DNA of 64,000 bases, from the NCBI GenBank assembly GCA_027485675.1, contig JAIXQP010000019.1, positions 1 to 64,000 of the forward strand, in the 5' to 3' direction. Origin of the DNA: Terriglobales bacterium. GTDB taxonomy: Bacteria; Acidobacteriota; Terriglobia; Bryobacterales; Bryobacteraceae. The position numbers and the translations under genes were made by a program. Below, in pieces: positions 26,947-35,779 of the stretch; the first letter of the stretch is position 1, and each line of letters starts with the position of its first letter. A model generated the notes under the pieces. It searched no databases and had not been told where the DNA came from. It worked only from the letters and a program-made list of their open reading frames with translations.

Positions 26947-28023
26947 ATGCGAATCTGGAATCGCGCGAAATTGCTGGGGGCCTATCTGCGCGGCCAGGAG
27001 CGCGTCAACGCACTCCCCGTGGAGTACATCGTCGAGACCACGGCCAAGTGCAACCTCTACTGCCCCATGTGTCCCCGCGAGACGCACAAGCAGCCGAAAG
27101 AGGATATGACCGGCGAGATCTTCGAACGCCTGGTCCAGGAAGCCGGCCAGACCGGCGAGCACATGATGTTGATCGGCCTCGGCGAGCCGTTCCTGGACCC
27201 CAAGATCTTCGAACGCATCGAGTACTGCGACCACCACAACGTCTATACGCTGCTCTCCACCAACGGCACCCTGCTCGACGCCGAGTCCACCGAACGCATT
27301 CTGAACAGCACCCTCGAACACATCACCCTCAGCTTTGACGGCTCCACCAAGGAGAGCTTCGAGTTCTACCGCAAAGGCGCGAAGTTCGAACGCGTCCGCG
27401 ACAACTTCCTCCACTTCTGCCGCCGCAAACACGAAACCGGAGCCAAGATCCAGGTCGTCGTCCAGATGGTCCGCATGGAAAAGAACTGGAACGAAGTCGA
27501 CGACTTCCTGCGGTTCTGGTCCGCCGTGCCGGGAGTGGATCAGGTACGGGTCAAAGCCGACGAGACCAACCTGATGCGCCCCGAAGCCGGCCACACCGCC
27601 GCGGATTGGACCCATCCCTGCCACTATCTCTGGCGCGGCGCGATGTACGTGAAACACAACGGCGATGTCTACCCCTGCTGCCAAAGCTACATGCTCGACG
27701 GCAAGCCGCTCGGCAACATCGGCCAGGAGCCGCTGCCCGCCATCTTCAACGCGCCGGAGATGCAGCGCATGCGGCGGCTGCACCGGCAGGGCCGCGCCGG
27801 CGAGATCGATATCTGCTCCCGCTGCTGCACCACCATTCCGCACCCGCTCCTCGTCGCCGGCAGCCTGCTGTTCCATGGCCGCACCGTCCGGAAGCTGTTG
27901 CCGGTGGTCGAGCGCCTTGTCTACCTGACCAAGCTGCCCGGCCGCTGGCTAAAACCGCAAGCGCCCCCGCCGCCGCCCAAGGACGACCTCGTCCAGATCA
28001 GCGGGACCCGAGAATCGCGCTGA
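26947..28023 (+). CDS. Radical SAM/SPASM domain protein
   Basis: A 358-residue radical SAM enzyme. The 4Fe-4S motif CNLYCPMC gives Cys35, Cys39 and Cys42. LIGLGEPFLDPKI and LSTNGTLLD follow in the usual positions. The C-terminal SPASM-like region supplies further cysteines (HPCHYLW, YPCCQSY, ICSRCC) for auxiliary clusters. The protein ends in a proline-rich tail. Reaction unknown; relatives modify peptides or sugars. GGAAGAGG just before ATG 26947 supports the start. The 3' end overlaps the convergent nuoM by 26 bases. Confidence 0.9.
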   Translation: MRIWNRAKLLGAYLRGQERVNALPVEYIVETTAKCNLYCPMCPRETHKQPKEDMTGEIFERLVQEAGQTGEHMMLIGLGEPFLDPKIFERIEYCDHHNVYTLLSTNGTLLDAESTERILNSTLEHITLSFDGSTKESFEFYRKGAKFERVRDNFLHFCRRKHETGAKIQVVVQMVRMEKNWNEVDDFLRFWSAVPGVDQVRVKADETNLMRPEAGHTAADWTHPCHYLWRGAMYVKHNGDVYPCCQSYMLDGKPLGNIGQEPLPAIFNAPEMQRMRRLHRQGRAGEIDICSRCCTTIPHPLLVAGSLLFHGRTVRKLLPVVERLVYLTKLPGRWLKPQAPPPPPKDDLVQISGTRESR

Positions 28024-29434
28024 CCGGCTGCGCGAACCAGCCGAGCAGCGGGCCCGGTTGCAACCCGATCCAGAAGATCGCGATGACGAACGGCGCCATG
28101 ATGGCCATTTCGAGCGGGTTCAAATCCACCGCCCCCATTGGCTTCGTTTCGCCAAACATGGTTCGCTGGTAGAGCCAGAGCAGATACGCCGCGCCAAGCA
28201 GAATGCCGCCCGCCACCCCGGCCGCCCACCAAGCAGACACAGGGTAGACGCCCTGCAGAATCGTCACTTCGCCAACGAAGCCGTTCAGCGGCGGCATGCC
28301 CATCGAGCTCAAAATGGCGACGAGGAAGATGCCGCCAAACACCGGCATCCTCCGGCTGAGGCCGCTGTAGGTCGCAATCGCACGGGAGCCGTAGCGGTCG
28401 TACACCGCGCCCACCAGCAGGAAGAGCAGCGCGCTCGCAATCCCGTGGTTGATCTGTTGCAAAAGCGAGCCGGCCAGGCCGTTGGGCGTAAACGCGAACA
28501 GGCCGAGGGTGCAAAACCCCATGTGGCTGATCGAAGAGTAGGCAATCAGTCGCTTCCAATCGGTCTGCATCAGGCAGACGAAGGCGCCATAGAGAATCGC
28601 GATCAGCGAAAGCGCGCCCATCACGCCGGCGGACTCGCGCGCGGCATCCGGAAACAGCGGCACGGAGAAGCGGAACAGGCCGTAGGTACCCAGCTTCAAC
28701 AGCAGCGCCGCCAGCACCACGGAGCCCGCCGTCGGCGCCTCCGTATGGGCGTCCGGCAGCCACGTATGGAACGGGAACATCGGAATCTTAATGGCGAAGC
28801 CGGCAAAGAAGGCCCAGAAGAGCCAGCGCTGCGCCTCGAGCGAAAGAGGCGCGGCGGCGAGCGTAGCCAGGGCGAAGGTGCGCTGCTGCGTCGCCAGGAA
28901 GTGCTGGTGATGCAGCGCCAGAATGCCGACCAGCAGCACGACCGAACCCAGCACGGTGTAGATCAGAAACTTCATGGCCGCTTGCGGGGCGCGGTCGCCG
29001 CCGTAGCCCGCGATCAGGAAGTACATCGGGATCAGCACGATCTCGAAGCAGAAAAAGAACAGGAGCAGATCGAGCGCCACGAAGCTGCCGAGGACCGCCG
29101 CTTCGAGCAAAAGGAACCAGGCGTAATAAGCGCGGTCCCGCGCGGGCAGCAGCAGCGTCAGAAAGCAGACGCTGGTGGTCAGCAGCACGAAGGCGAGACT
29201 CATGCCGTCGACGCCCAGCAGATACTCGGCGCCGAAAGAGGGAATCCACGCCGCCTGTTCCAGGAATTGGCGGCCCTGCGCCGGGTCGAACCGTGGAATC
29301 AGCGTGAGCGAAACCACCAGTTCGGCGGCCGCTACGGTGAGAGCGATGATCCGGGAGAATGCGGCGGGAAGGAGGAGAACGAGAAGGAGACCGGCAAGCG
29401 GCCCGGCCAGCAGGGCCGACAGGGGATGGTCCAT
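27998..29434 (-). CDS. nuoM: NADH-quinone oxidoreductase subunit M (proton-pumping), lone copy
   Basis: A 478-residue polytopic membrane protein, an antiporter-like subunit of respiratory complex I. The functional glutamate of the fifth helix (Glu131 in FCFEIVLIPMYF, E. coli Glu144) and the pumping lysine (Lys216 in AIKIPMFPFHTWLPDAHTEA, E. coli Lys234) are both present, as is the HMGF segment. About 13-14 transmembrane helices are apparent. No other nuo gene is in the window, so it is either a second, isolated copy or part of a dispersed complex. It could also serve a related membrane-bound hydrogenase or antiporter. TACACT lies 13 nt before its ATG. Confidence 0.9.
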   Translation of the reverse strand: MDHPLSALLAGPLAGLLLVLLLPAAFSRIIALTVAAAELVVSLTLIPRFDPAQGRQFLEQAAWIPSFGAEYLLGVDGMSLAFVLLTTSVCFLTLLLPARDRAYYAWFLLLEAAVLGSFVALDLLLFFFCFEIVLIPMYFLIAGYGGDRAPQAAMKFLIYTVLGSVVLLVGILALHHQHFLATQQRTFALATLAAAPLSLEAQRWLFWAFFAGFAIKIPMFPFHTWLPDAHTEAPTAGSVVLAALLLKLGTYGLFRFSVPLFPDAARESAGVMGALSLIAILYGAFVCLMQTDWKRLIAYSSISHMGFCTLGLFAFTPNGLAGSLLQQINHGIASALLFLLVGAVYDRYGSRAIATYSGLSRRMPVFGGIFLVAILSSMGMPPLNGFVGEVTILQGVYPVSAWWAAGVAGGILLGAAYLLWLYQRTMFGETKPMGAVDLNPLEMAIMAPFVIAIFWIGLQPGPLLGWFAQPVSAILGSR

Positions 29435-29455
29435 TGGGTAACTATCCAGTGTAGC

Positions 29456-29492
29456 GAGCCCGGCGGGGCGCGGTCACGCCGCCGCCGGGCTC
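29456..29492. terminator. GC-rich hairpin between nuoM and the TIGR03437 gene
   Basis: GAGCCCGGCGG (29456-29466) and CCGCCGGGCTC (29482-29492) form an 11-bp perfect stem, with another short GC stem possible in the loop. It begins 10 bases past the stop of the minus-strand secreted-protein gene and before nuoM. There is no T-tract, so it may be a weak or factor-dependent terminator. Confidence 0.55.
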
Positions 29493-29501
29493 ACGCCTGG
29501 G

Positions 29502-31211
29502 TTACTGGAAGGTCGCTCCCTTCAGCGAGAGCGCCGTGTGGGTGGCCACGCCGATGTCCAGGTTGCTGGCGGTGAAGCGAACCGGGTCGCTCGTCAAGCC
29601 AACGCCCACCTGCGCCGCCGGAACCAGGTCACCGCCCGCTCCGGGAGGCGCCACGGTGCGGGGCAGCGCGAGCAACACCGAAGCCGGAACCGTGAAGCGG
29701 TTGGCGCTGCCACGTTCGAGGCAGTAGAAGCCGGCGCCCGCCCGAGCGACCCCATCAAAGGAGAAGCCGAAGATAACCACCGTCGAGTTCGCGCCCGCGC
29801 CGCTCCAGGTGAACTCCTGGCCATTGGCCCGGTTGATCGTGTTCACCGCGTTCTCGTTGGTCCAGGCGAAGTTGGCGGCAATGTTCAACTGCGTGCGGAA
29901 TCCGCCCACGGTCGCGCCGGCGCCGTTGTCGATGGTGAACGCGCCGGGGTCGAGGAACGGACCCGCGCCGCCGCCGGGCAGACCCGGAATGCTGGGCAGA
30001 CCCGGAATGCTCGGGGTGCCGGTCGAGAAGGTCGCAAAGTAGCTGCCGGAGGCGGCGTCCTTGAGCATCTCCCGGGTGCCCGTAGGGCCGGTGACGTTCA
30101 GCTTCGGACCCGCATCCAGAACCGTGCCCCGGATCGGATCATCCGGCAGGCTGGTGGCCTGTTCGCTGGTTGCGAAGGTGAAGCAACTGCCGGCAGGCAG
30201 AGCGTTCTCGGCGGCGAACTGCGACGCGGCGAGTTCGGCCGCATTGTAGCGGATGAAAGTGCCCGCCCCAACATCGAGCTTCAGCTCCTGCGTCCCCAGG
30301 GGGCCGAGCGAAAGCTTCAAGTTGTTGCGGCTGAGGCTCACGGAGCCCACGCTCAGCGTGCCGCCGCTGATCACCTTCTGCAGATCGGCATCGGTGAACG
30401 GGGTGCCCGCCGTGCAGCGGCCGCCGTTGGGCGTCACGGCGAGATAGGTCGAGTTGCTCACGATGTTGCCGATGCGGACGGTGAGCGGCAGATAGCAGCC
30501 CTGCACGCCGGCCGGCACGTCAAACACAATCTGGTCCACCGCCGCGCAGCAGCCGGAGCGGCCCCGGTAACGGATCGTCGCCGGGCGATTGCCCACCAGG
30601 ACCTCTACAGCCGTACCCAGATCGCCCGGAGCGGCGCCCGCGGCGTCGTTCCCGCTGATGGGTCCCAGGCCGGTGCCCCACAAGGTGATCGTCTGGCCCG
30701 GACGGGCGGCGTTCAGGATCGAGTTAATGGGTTGATCGGTCTGGGTGTTGAAGTTCTGCGCAATGGCCGGGCCGCTGCCCCCCTGATTCGCGGTGAAGAT
30801 ACCGAAGCTCGAACGGACGATGTTCACCGCGAAGTTGGCGCTGGTCTGCCCGTTGAAGGTGACCGTCAACTGGGCCGTGCCCACCGGGGTGTTCGACGGA
30901 ATGATCGCGCCGACCTGGGAAGCCAGGGTGTAGGTCAGAATCAGGTCGAAGTTGGCGCCGCCGACGCTGAGCCGGGCTGAAGTGCCGCCGAGGGTGGTGG
31001 GTAAAGGGAAGCTTTGGGCTTGGGCAATGGAGGCCGGGCCGAGGTTGCGGCCAAAGATCGCGATCATGGAGCCTTGCGCCAGTCCGCCGTTTGGCAGGCC
31101 GGGCAGGGCGTAGCTGGCAGTGTTAAGCGCACCGGTAATCGCCGGTTGCGCCGCGGCGGTGGCGGCCAGCAGGCCCGCCAAGCCGAAGAGGGGTAGGAAA
31201 CGTTTCATCAT
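29502..31211 (-). CDS. Secreted Solibacter-type IPT/TIG-like protein (TIGR03437-like)
   Basis: A 569-residue exported protein with a signal peptide (about 1-21). The first ~270 residues form two Ig-like modules of the Solibacter-type family: ALNTASYALPGLPNGGLAQG, FGRNLGP, a QVGAIIPSNTPVGTA segment and GQTITLWGTGLGP. The second half is a unique domain with paired cysteines and a SIPGLPSIPGLPGG linker. It probably acts in adhesion or binding outside the cell. This family is strongly enriched in Solibacteres. MMKR gives two possible ATGs; TATGAT lies 5 and 8 nt before them. Confidence 0.85.
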   Translation of the reverse strand: MMKRFLPLFGLAGLLAATAAAQPAITGALNTASYALPGLPNGGLAQGSMIAIFGRNLGPASIAQAQSFPLPTTLGGTSARLSVGGANFDLILTYTLASQVGAIIPSNTPVGTAQLTVTFNGQTSANFAVNIVRSSFGIFTANQGGSGPAIAQNFNTQTDQPINSILNAARPGQTITLWGTGLGPISGNDAAGAAPGDLGTAVEVLVGNRPATIRYRGRSGCCAAVDQIVFDVPAGVQGCYLPLTVRIGNIVSNSTYLAVTPNGGRCTAGTPFTDADLQKVISGGTLSVGSVSLSRNNLKLSLGPLGTQELKLDVGAGTFIRYNAAELAASQFAAENALPAGSCFTFATSEQATSLPDDPIRGTVLDAGPKLNVTGPTGTREMLKDAASGSYFATFSTGTPSIPGLPSIPGLPGGGAGPFLDPGAFTIDNGAGATVGGFRTQLNIAANFAWTNENAVNTINRANGQEFTWSGAGANSTVVIFGFSFDGVARAGAGFYCLERGSANRFTVPASVLLALPRTVAPPGAGGDLVPAAQVGVGLTSDPVRFTASNLDIGVATHTALSLKGATFQ

Positions 31212-31230
31212 ATGAAATCATACGCGTAAT

Positions 31231-32580
31231 TTAATCCTTCAAGGCGATCCCGAGCGCTTTCATTTTTCGATACAAATGACTGCGCTCTAAGCCAAGCAGC
31301 TCGGCCGTGCGGCTCACGTTTCCTTTCGTCTCTTCGAGCTTTTTTAGGATGTACTCGCGTTCGGCCGCCTCACGAACCTCTTGGAGGCTCGAAAACGTCT
31401 CCGCCGGCGCGCGGCGATTCACCGGCAGCGGAATATGCCGCGCATCAATCCGCATCTGCGGATTCATGATCACGATCCGTTCGATCAGATTCCTCAGTTC
31501 GCGCACGTTCCCCGGCCAGGCGTACTCCTGCAGCAGCGCCAGCGCATCGGGCGCCAACTCCTTCGCCTTGCGGCCATAGGCGGTGGTGAACTCGTGCAGG
31601 AAGTGGCGGGCGAGCAGGGGGACATCCTCGTTCCGCTCTCGCAGCGCCGGCACGTTGATCGGAATCACGTTCAGCCGGTAGAACAGATCCTCCCGGAAGT
31701 TGCCCCGGTCGATCTCCTGTTCGAGCTGCTTATTCGTGGCGGCGATCACGCGGCAGTCCACCCGGATGCTTTCATTGGCCCCCAGGGGTTCCACGCGCTG
31801 CTCATCGAGCACCCGCAGCACCTTCGCCTGCGTCCGGAGACTCATATCCCCCACCTCATCGAGAAACAGGGTGCCGCCGTCCGCCTTCTGGATCTTCCCG
31901 ACCTTGTCCTCGCTCGCGCCGGCGAAGGAGCCGCGGCGGTGGCCGAACAGTTCGCTCTCAATCAGATCTTCCGGGATGGCGGCGCAGTTGACCTCCACGA
32001 AGGCCTCCTTGGCCCGGGGGCTCAGGGCATGAATGGCGTGAGCCACCAGCTCCTTGCCGGTTCCGCTTTCGCCGTAGATCAGGACGCGCCCGTTGGTGGC
32101 CGCCATCAGCGAAAGCTGCTGCCGGACGGCCTTCATTGGTACGCTGTCGCCAATGATGGGATACCGCATCATCGGCTCTCCCAGGCGCGCCAGCTCCATG
32201 GCCAGACGGCGCTGTTCAATCGAATTCTTGACGACGACGACGACCTTCTCGATGGTGAGCGGCTTTTCAAGAAAGTCAAAGGCACCCATCTTCGTCGCGC
32301 GCACCGCGGTTTCGATCGTAGCGTGGCCGGAGATCATCACCACCGCCGGCCGTTCGGCCTCGGGGCGCTCCTCAATCCGGTTGAGAACGTCCATGCCATC
32401 CAGGCCCGGCATCCAGACATCGAGCAGCACGCAGTCGAAGGGAAACTCCGCCAGCCGGGCGAGGCCGGACTCTCCGTCGGGCGCCGCCTCGGCGGCGTAG
32501 CCTTCGTCTTCGAGAACCGCGCAAAGGGTTTCGCGGATTCCCGGTTCATCGTCAATGACTAAAATGTGATGGCGCTTCAT
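31231..32580 (-). CDS. NtrC/NtrX-type sigma-54 response regulator
   Basis: A 449-residue regulator with receiver (phospho-Asp54 in LLDVWMP), AAA+ sigma-54-interaction domain and Fis-type HTH (NVSRTAELLGLERSHLYRKM). Walker A is GESGTGKE (170-177) and Walker B is GGTLFLDE. The sigma-54 contact loop, GAFTGA in most activators, reads GSFAGA (217-222), so the conserved threonine is lost. It may activate sigma-54 promoters poorly or work with sigma-70, as known for some NtrC/NtrX relatives. It has an ATGA overlap with the upstream histidine kinase gene, so the two form a cognate pair. The regulon is unknown. Confidence 0.92.
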   Translation of the reverse strand: MKRHHILVIDDEPGIRETLCAVLEDEGYAAEAAPDGESGLARLAEFPFDCVLLDVWMPGLDGMDVLNRIEERPEAERPAVVMISGHATIETAVRATKMGAFDFLEKPLTIEKVVVVVKNSIEQRRLAMELARLGEPMMRYPIIGDSVPMKAVRQQLSLMAATNGRVLIYGESGTGKELVAHAIHALSPRAKEAFVEVNCAAIPEDLIESELFGHRRGSFAGASEDKVGKIQKADGGTLFLDEVGDMSLRTQAKVLRVLDEQRVEPLGANESIRVDCRVIAATNKQLEQEIDRGNFREDLFYRLNVIPINVPALRERNEDVPLLARHFLHEFTTAYGRKAKELAPDALALLQEYAWPGNVRELRNLIERIVIMNPQMRIDARHIPLPVNRRAPAETFSSLQEVREAAEREYILKKLEETKGNVSRTAELLGLERSHLYRKMKALGIALKD

Positions 32581-34643
32581 GCGCGGGGTGTGACCTCTTC
32601 CGGCACCAGGACCGGAATCTCAATGATAAATCGTGCTCCGGCCGGCTCGTTGTCTTCAACGCGAATTTGCGCCTGATGATCGCCGAGAATATGGTTTACG
32701 ATGGCGAGGCCCAGGCCGGTTCCGCGATTCTTGGTCGAAAAATAGGGGAGAAACAGCTTCTCCTTATCCTCGGCCGAGATGCCGCAGCCCGTATCGGCGA
32801 TGGTCAACTCAACGGTCTCGGGCGTGGGCGCGGCGGTGGCGATATGCAGCCGCCGCAGCGGCAGGCCTTCCATCGCTTCGGCGGCGTTGTCCACCAGATT
32901 GACGATCACGCGTTTGAACTGCTCCCGGTCGACGTTCACGGGGGGCAGGCCCGGCGTGAGTTCCCGGGTGATGGTGATCCCCTCCAGGCGCCCCGCGAAA
33001 ACGGCGAGCGCGGTTTCGATGATCTGGTTCAGGTCCGAAGCCTGCGGCTGCGCGGCGGGGAAGCGGGCGAACTGCGAGAACTCGTCCGCCAGCGTCTTGA
33101 CGCTCTCCACTTCGTGCGCGATGGTCCGGGTGGACTCCCGCACGATGCGGGCGAACTCGGCCGAAGTCGGGGACTTATCGAGCTGCCGGGCGATCCGTTC
33201 CGCGCTGAGCGCAATGGGGGTGAGCGGATTTTTGATTTCATGCGCGATGCGGCGCGCCACTTCGTGCCAGGCGGCCGCCTTCTGGGCCCGGAGCAGTTCG
33301 CTCGTGTCTTCGAGCACCAAAACGAAGCCGGAGGTGACGCGCTGGTCGATCGGGGCGACCGTGACGGACAGGTGCAGCGTGCGGTCTGTCCGCGTGAGAT
33401 CGAATTGACGGGAGGCGACGCCGGTGCGCCGGGCGCGGTTCATCAGGTAGCGGAGTTCGGCGGCCTCTTCGGGTCCGAAGAGATCTTCAAGGCGCATGGA
33501 GCTTGGAATCCGTGTGCCGGGGAACATCTGTTGGAGAGCACTGTTGACGGTCTGGATGTGGCCATCGGGCGCGACGCTGATGACGCCGGTGGGAATCGAT
33601 TCGAGAATGGTTTCCGTGAACCGGCGCCGGGCTTCGAGTTCGCGGCTGGACGTTTCGAGGGCCTGGGTCATTTCGTTGAAGGCGCGCACGAGCGTGGCCA
33701 GTTCGTCGATGGCGCCGACGTTGACGCGGTGGTTGAGGTTGCCGCCGCGAACCTCGCGGGCGGCCGTCAGCAGGGCGGTAATCGGCTCGGTGATCTGCCG
33801 GGCGAGGAAGAGGGCGACCCAGGCCGCAACGAACAGGATGAAGAGGGTAATGAGGGTGAGATAGGTGAGGTAGAGTTGGCGGGTCTCTTTGCGGTTGATG
33901 CTGAGCTGATCGTAATCGGCCACGTAGCGGGCGATGTCCCGTTCGGTGGTTTCGAGATCAATGGGCAGCAGCGCCGCGAGCACCAGCGTGGCGCCGGACG
34001 GCAGCGGGATGCGCAGCACGGACGGTTTGCTGCTCTCCGCCCGGCCCCGGCTGTCGTAGCTGCAGACGGTGCGGCGGGCGGCTTCCTTGGTCAGGATGTA
34101 GGATTCGGCGATGTCGTTCGACGCGCAAAAACGATCGAAAACCGCCGCTGGGCGCTCGCCTCCGGCGGCATAGGCCTCCGTTTCGGGAAGGCTGGCGAGC
34201 CAGTGGGCCTGGGCGTTCAGGCGTAGTTGAAATTCGCCCTTGATCGAACTGCCCAGTTCGATCAGTTCGAGGCGGACACCCTCGGCCGGCCGGCTGAACC
34301 ACTGTTTAATGTTGAGGTTAAGAACCTGATAGCTCCACAGCACCATGAAAATCACGGGCAGGAAGCTAAGGATCATCGCGCCCATCACCAGTTTGGCCTT
34401 GATGCCGGATCCCTCCCGCTCCTTACTGCGCTCGATATAGAGCTTGATCAGGATTCGGAAGAGCAGGAACGCCATCGTGACCATGAGCAGAAAGACTAAG
34501 GTGCTCATAGCCCAGAACAGGAGGACCTGATCGGTGGAGGAGGGGCCAAACTTGCCCATGTTGAAGGAGCCCTGCCAAACGACCAGCGCCAGCAGGACCA
34601 CCAACGTGAGAATAGCGGCGAACAGAAGCAAACGCTTCTTCAT
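32577..34643 (-). CDS. NtrY-like membrane sensor histidine kinase
   Basis: A 688-residue kinase beginning at ATG 34643 (MKKRLLLFAAIL); TACAGT lies 7 nt before that start, and the in-frame extension upstream overlaps the PilZ gene. It has three N-terminal transmembrane segments, a sensor region, a fourth segment before HAMP (ARQITEPI), a PAS domain (TETILESIPTGVISV), the H-box AHEIKNPLTPIAL and an HATPase domain (NLVDNAAEAM, ADTGCGIS, GTGLGLAIV). The architecture matches NtrY. With the following regulator it probably senses envelope, redox or nitrogen state; the signal is not deducible. Confidence 0.92.
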   Translation of the reverse strand: MKKRLLLFAAILTLVVLLALVVWQGSFNMGKFGPSSTDQVLLFWAMSTLVFLLMVTMAFLLFRILIKLYIERSKEREGSGIKAKLVMGAMILSFLPVIFMVLWSYQVLNLNIKQWFSRPAEGVRLELIELGSSIKGEFQLRLNAQAHWLASLPETEAYAAGGERPAAVFDRFCASNDIAESYILTKEAARRTVCSYDSRGRAESSKPSVLRIPLPSGATLVLAALLPIDLETTERDIARYVADYDQLSINRKETRQLYLTYLTLITLFILFVAAWVALFLARQITEPITALLTAAREVRGGNLNHRVNVGAIDELATLVRAFNEMTQALETSSRELEARRRFTETILESIPTGVISVAPDGHIQTVNSALQQMFPGTRIPSSMRLEDLFGPEEAAELRYLMNRARRTGVASRQFDLTRTDRTLHLSVTVAPIDQRVTSGFVLVLEDTSELLRAQKAAAWHEVARRIAHEIKNPLTPIALSAERIARQLDKSPTSAEFARIVRESTRTIAHEVESVKTLADEFSQFARFPAAQPQASDLNQIIETALAVFAGRLEGITITRELTPGLPPVNVDREQFKRVIVNLVDNAAEAMEGLPLRRLHIATAAPTPETVELTIADTGCGISAEDKEKLFLPYFSTKNRGTGLGLAIVNHILGDHQAQIRVEDNEPAGARFIIEIPVLVPEEVTPRA

Positions 34644-34666
34644 GGCTACTACTGTAGCCGATTGGC

Positions 34667-35089
34667 TTAGGAGAGGGCGGCTTTGGCCGTGCGGAACTCG
34701 TACTGCTGAATCTCCATGGCGGCACGTCCTTCGTCGTAGCGGATGATCCGGCCGCGGGCCACCAGTTTGAGAGCCGTCTGGTTGTTCAGTTGTGCCGGCC
34801 AACTGATGGCAAGTTCCAGGCGCTTGCCGGGAAGCAGGATATGTTCCGTCGTGAAGTACACCCCAGTGCTACTCATATTGACGGTCTGGCCGATGCCCAT
34901 TTCGTCTCCATTCTTCTTGTTGAGGACCTTGTATCGCACCTCCCGCTCAATCGGGAACCTGTCTGCCGTGCGGCGGTCACTTTGGTTTTTGTCTGGGGTC
35001 ACTGTCGGTCTCCTGGTTGCAGGCTCTCGGCGAAGCCTTTTCACTAGCCCCTTCTTCGTGGGCCTCGTGATGTCGTGTAACGTCTCCAT
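34667..35089 (-). CDS. PilZ domain protein
   Basis: A 140-residue protein with a basic N-terminal tail and a PilZ domain: the c-di-GMP-binding pattern appears as DRRTADRFP (RxxxR) followed by VNMSSTGV (D/NxSxxG), then LELAISWP. It may respond to c-di-GMP to control motility or exopolysaccharide; the leading residue of the second motif is Asn, which still occurs in binders. It is upstream of, and in the same direction as, the NtrYX-like pair, 23 bases away. The true start may be further in, because the first 30 residues look unstructured. Confidence 0.82.
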   Translation of the reverse strand: METLHDITRPTKKGLVKRLRREPATRRPTVTPDKNQSDRRTADRFPIEREVRYKVLNKKNGDEMGIGQTVNMSSTGVYFTTEHILLPGKRLELAISWPAQLNNQTALKLVARGRIIRYDEGRAAMEIQQYEFRTAKAALS

Positions 35090-35353
35090 TTAGGTTGCAA
35101 CGGGGCAGGAACACGAACAATGGAACGTGAGGTTCAATATCAATTGGTACTGGGCGGGGCGGCGTAAGGGGTACGAATTTGAGGAAAAGGCAGTACAACG
35201 GGCAGAGAAGTTTTTTGTGTCCTATAACCCCTTATTTTCCACAATCGTAGCACCCGCGGAAGAGGCCGGGAGGCTCGTCCGGGGGTAGTACCTCCCGCAT
35301 GGTGCAATGGTTCTAAGGTCCTCAGCGCACAGGTGGGGTATCCTACACTCACT
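35090..35353. other. 264-bp intergenic region with a DnaA-box-like site
   Basis: This gap between the divergent PilZ and RidA genes is more AT-rich than its surroundings from about 35200 to 35250. TTTTCCACA at 35235-35243 fits the DnaA box consensus TTWTNCACA. TATCCT (35339-35344) lies 9 nt before the RidA ATG. No ORF here has support. The region lies close to where + strand base skew changes sign, but a single box is not an origin. Confidence 0.4.
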
Positions 35354-35773
35354 ATGCGCATCCTCCTCCTCCTTTTGCTCGCAGGCAGTTTTTTGACTGC
35401 CGCTGATAAAAAAGTGGTCGCTCCCAAAGACACCAAACCCGGCCGTCCGTTCTCGCCGGGGATCTTGAGCGGAGGCACTTTGTACGTTTCGGGACAGACC
35501 GGGGCCGACAAAAATGGCAACTATCCGGAAAAATTTGAAGATGAAGTGAAGCAGACGCTGGCCAACGTGGAAGAGATCCTGAAAGCCGGCGGACACACCT
35601 TCGCGGACGCCGTGGCGGTGCAGGTGTATCTCACCGACATGGAGCTTTTCGGCCGGATGAACACCGTCTATATGGCGACCTTTCCGGAGCCGCGTCCGAC
35701 GCGGACGACAGTTGGGGTGGCCAAGCTCGTGGGCAAGGCCCGGATTGAGATCACGGTGACGGCGCGGAAGTAG
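35354..35773 (+). CDS. Exported RidA/YjgF family protein
   Basis: A 139-residue Rid-family protein after a signal peptide (MRILLLLLLAGSFLTAA). Family segments FSPGILSGGTLYVSGQTG, TLANVEEILKAGG, VQVYLTDME and the RPTRTTVGV strand are present. The arginine of the last motif is the one that binds the 2-imino/enamine acid in active RidA. A periplasmic location is unusual for this family, so its substrate may not be the classical reactive enamine. The ATG at 35354 begins the signal peptide and has TATCCT 9 nt upstream. Confidence 0.86.
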   Translation: MRILLLLLLAGSFLTAADKKVVAPKDTKPGRPFSPGILSGGTLYVSGQTGADKNGNYPEKFEDEVKQTLANVEEILKAGGHTFADAVAVQVYLTDMELFGRMNTVYMATFPEPRPTRTTVGVAKLVGKARIEITVTARK

Positions 35774-35779
35774 CCGCCG

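Noticed and set aside
34644-34802. 53-codon N-terminal extension of the NtrY-like kinase
   Set aside because: It overlaps the PilZ gene in another frame, starts at TTG and lacks the membrane character; ATG 34643 begins a clean transmembrane segment.
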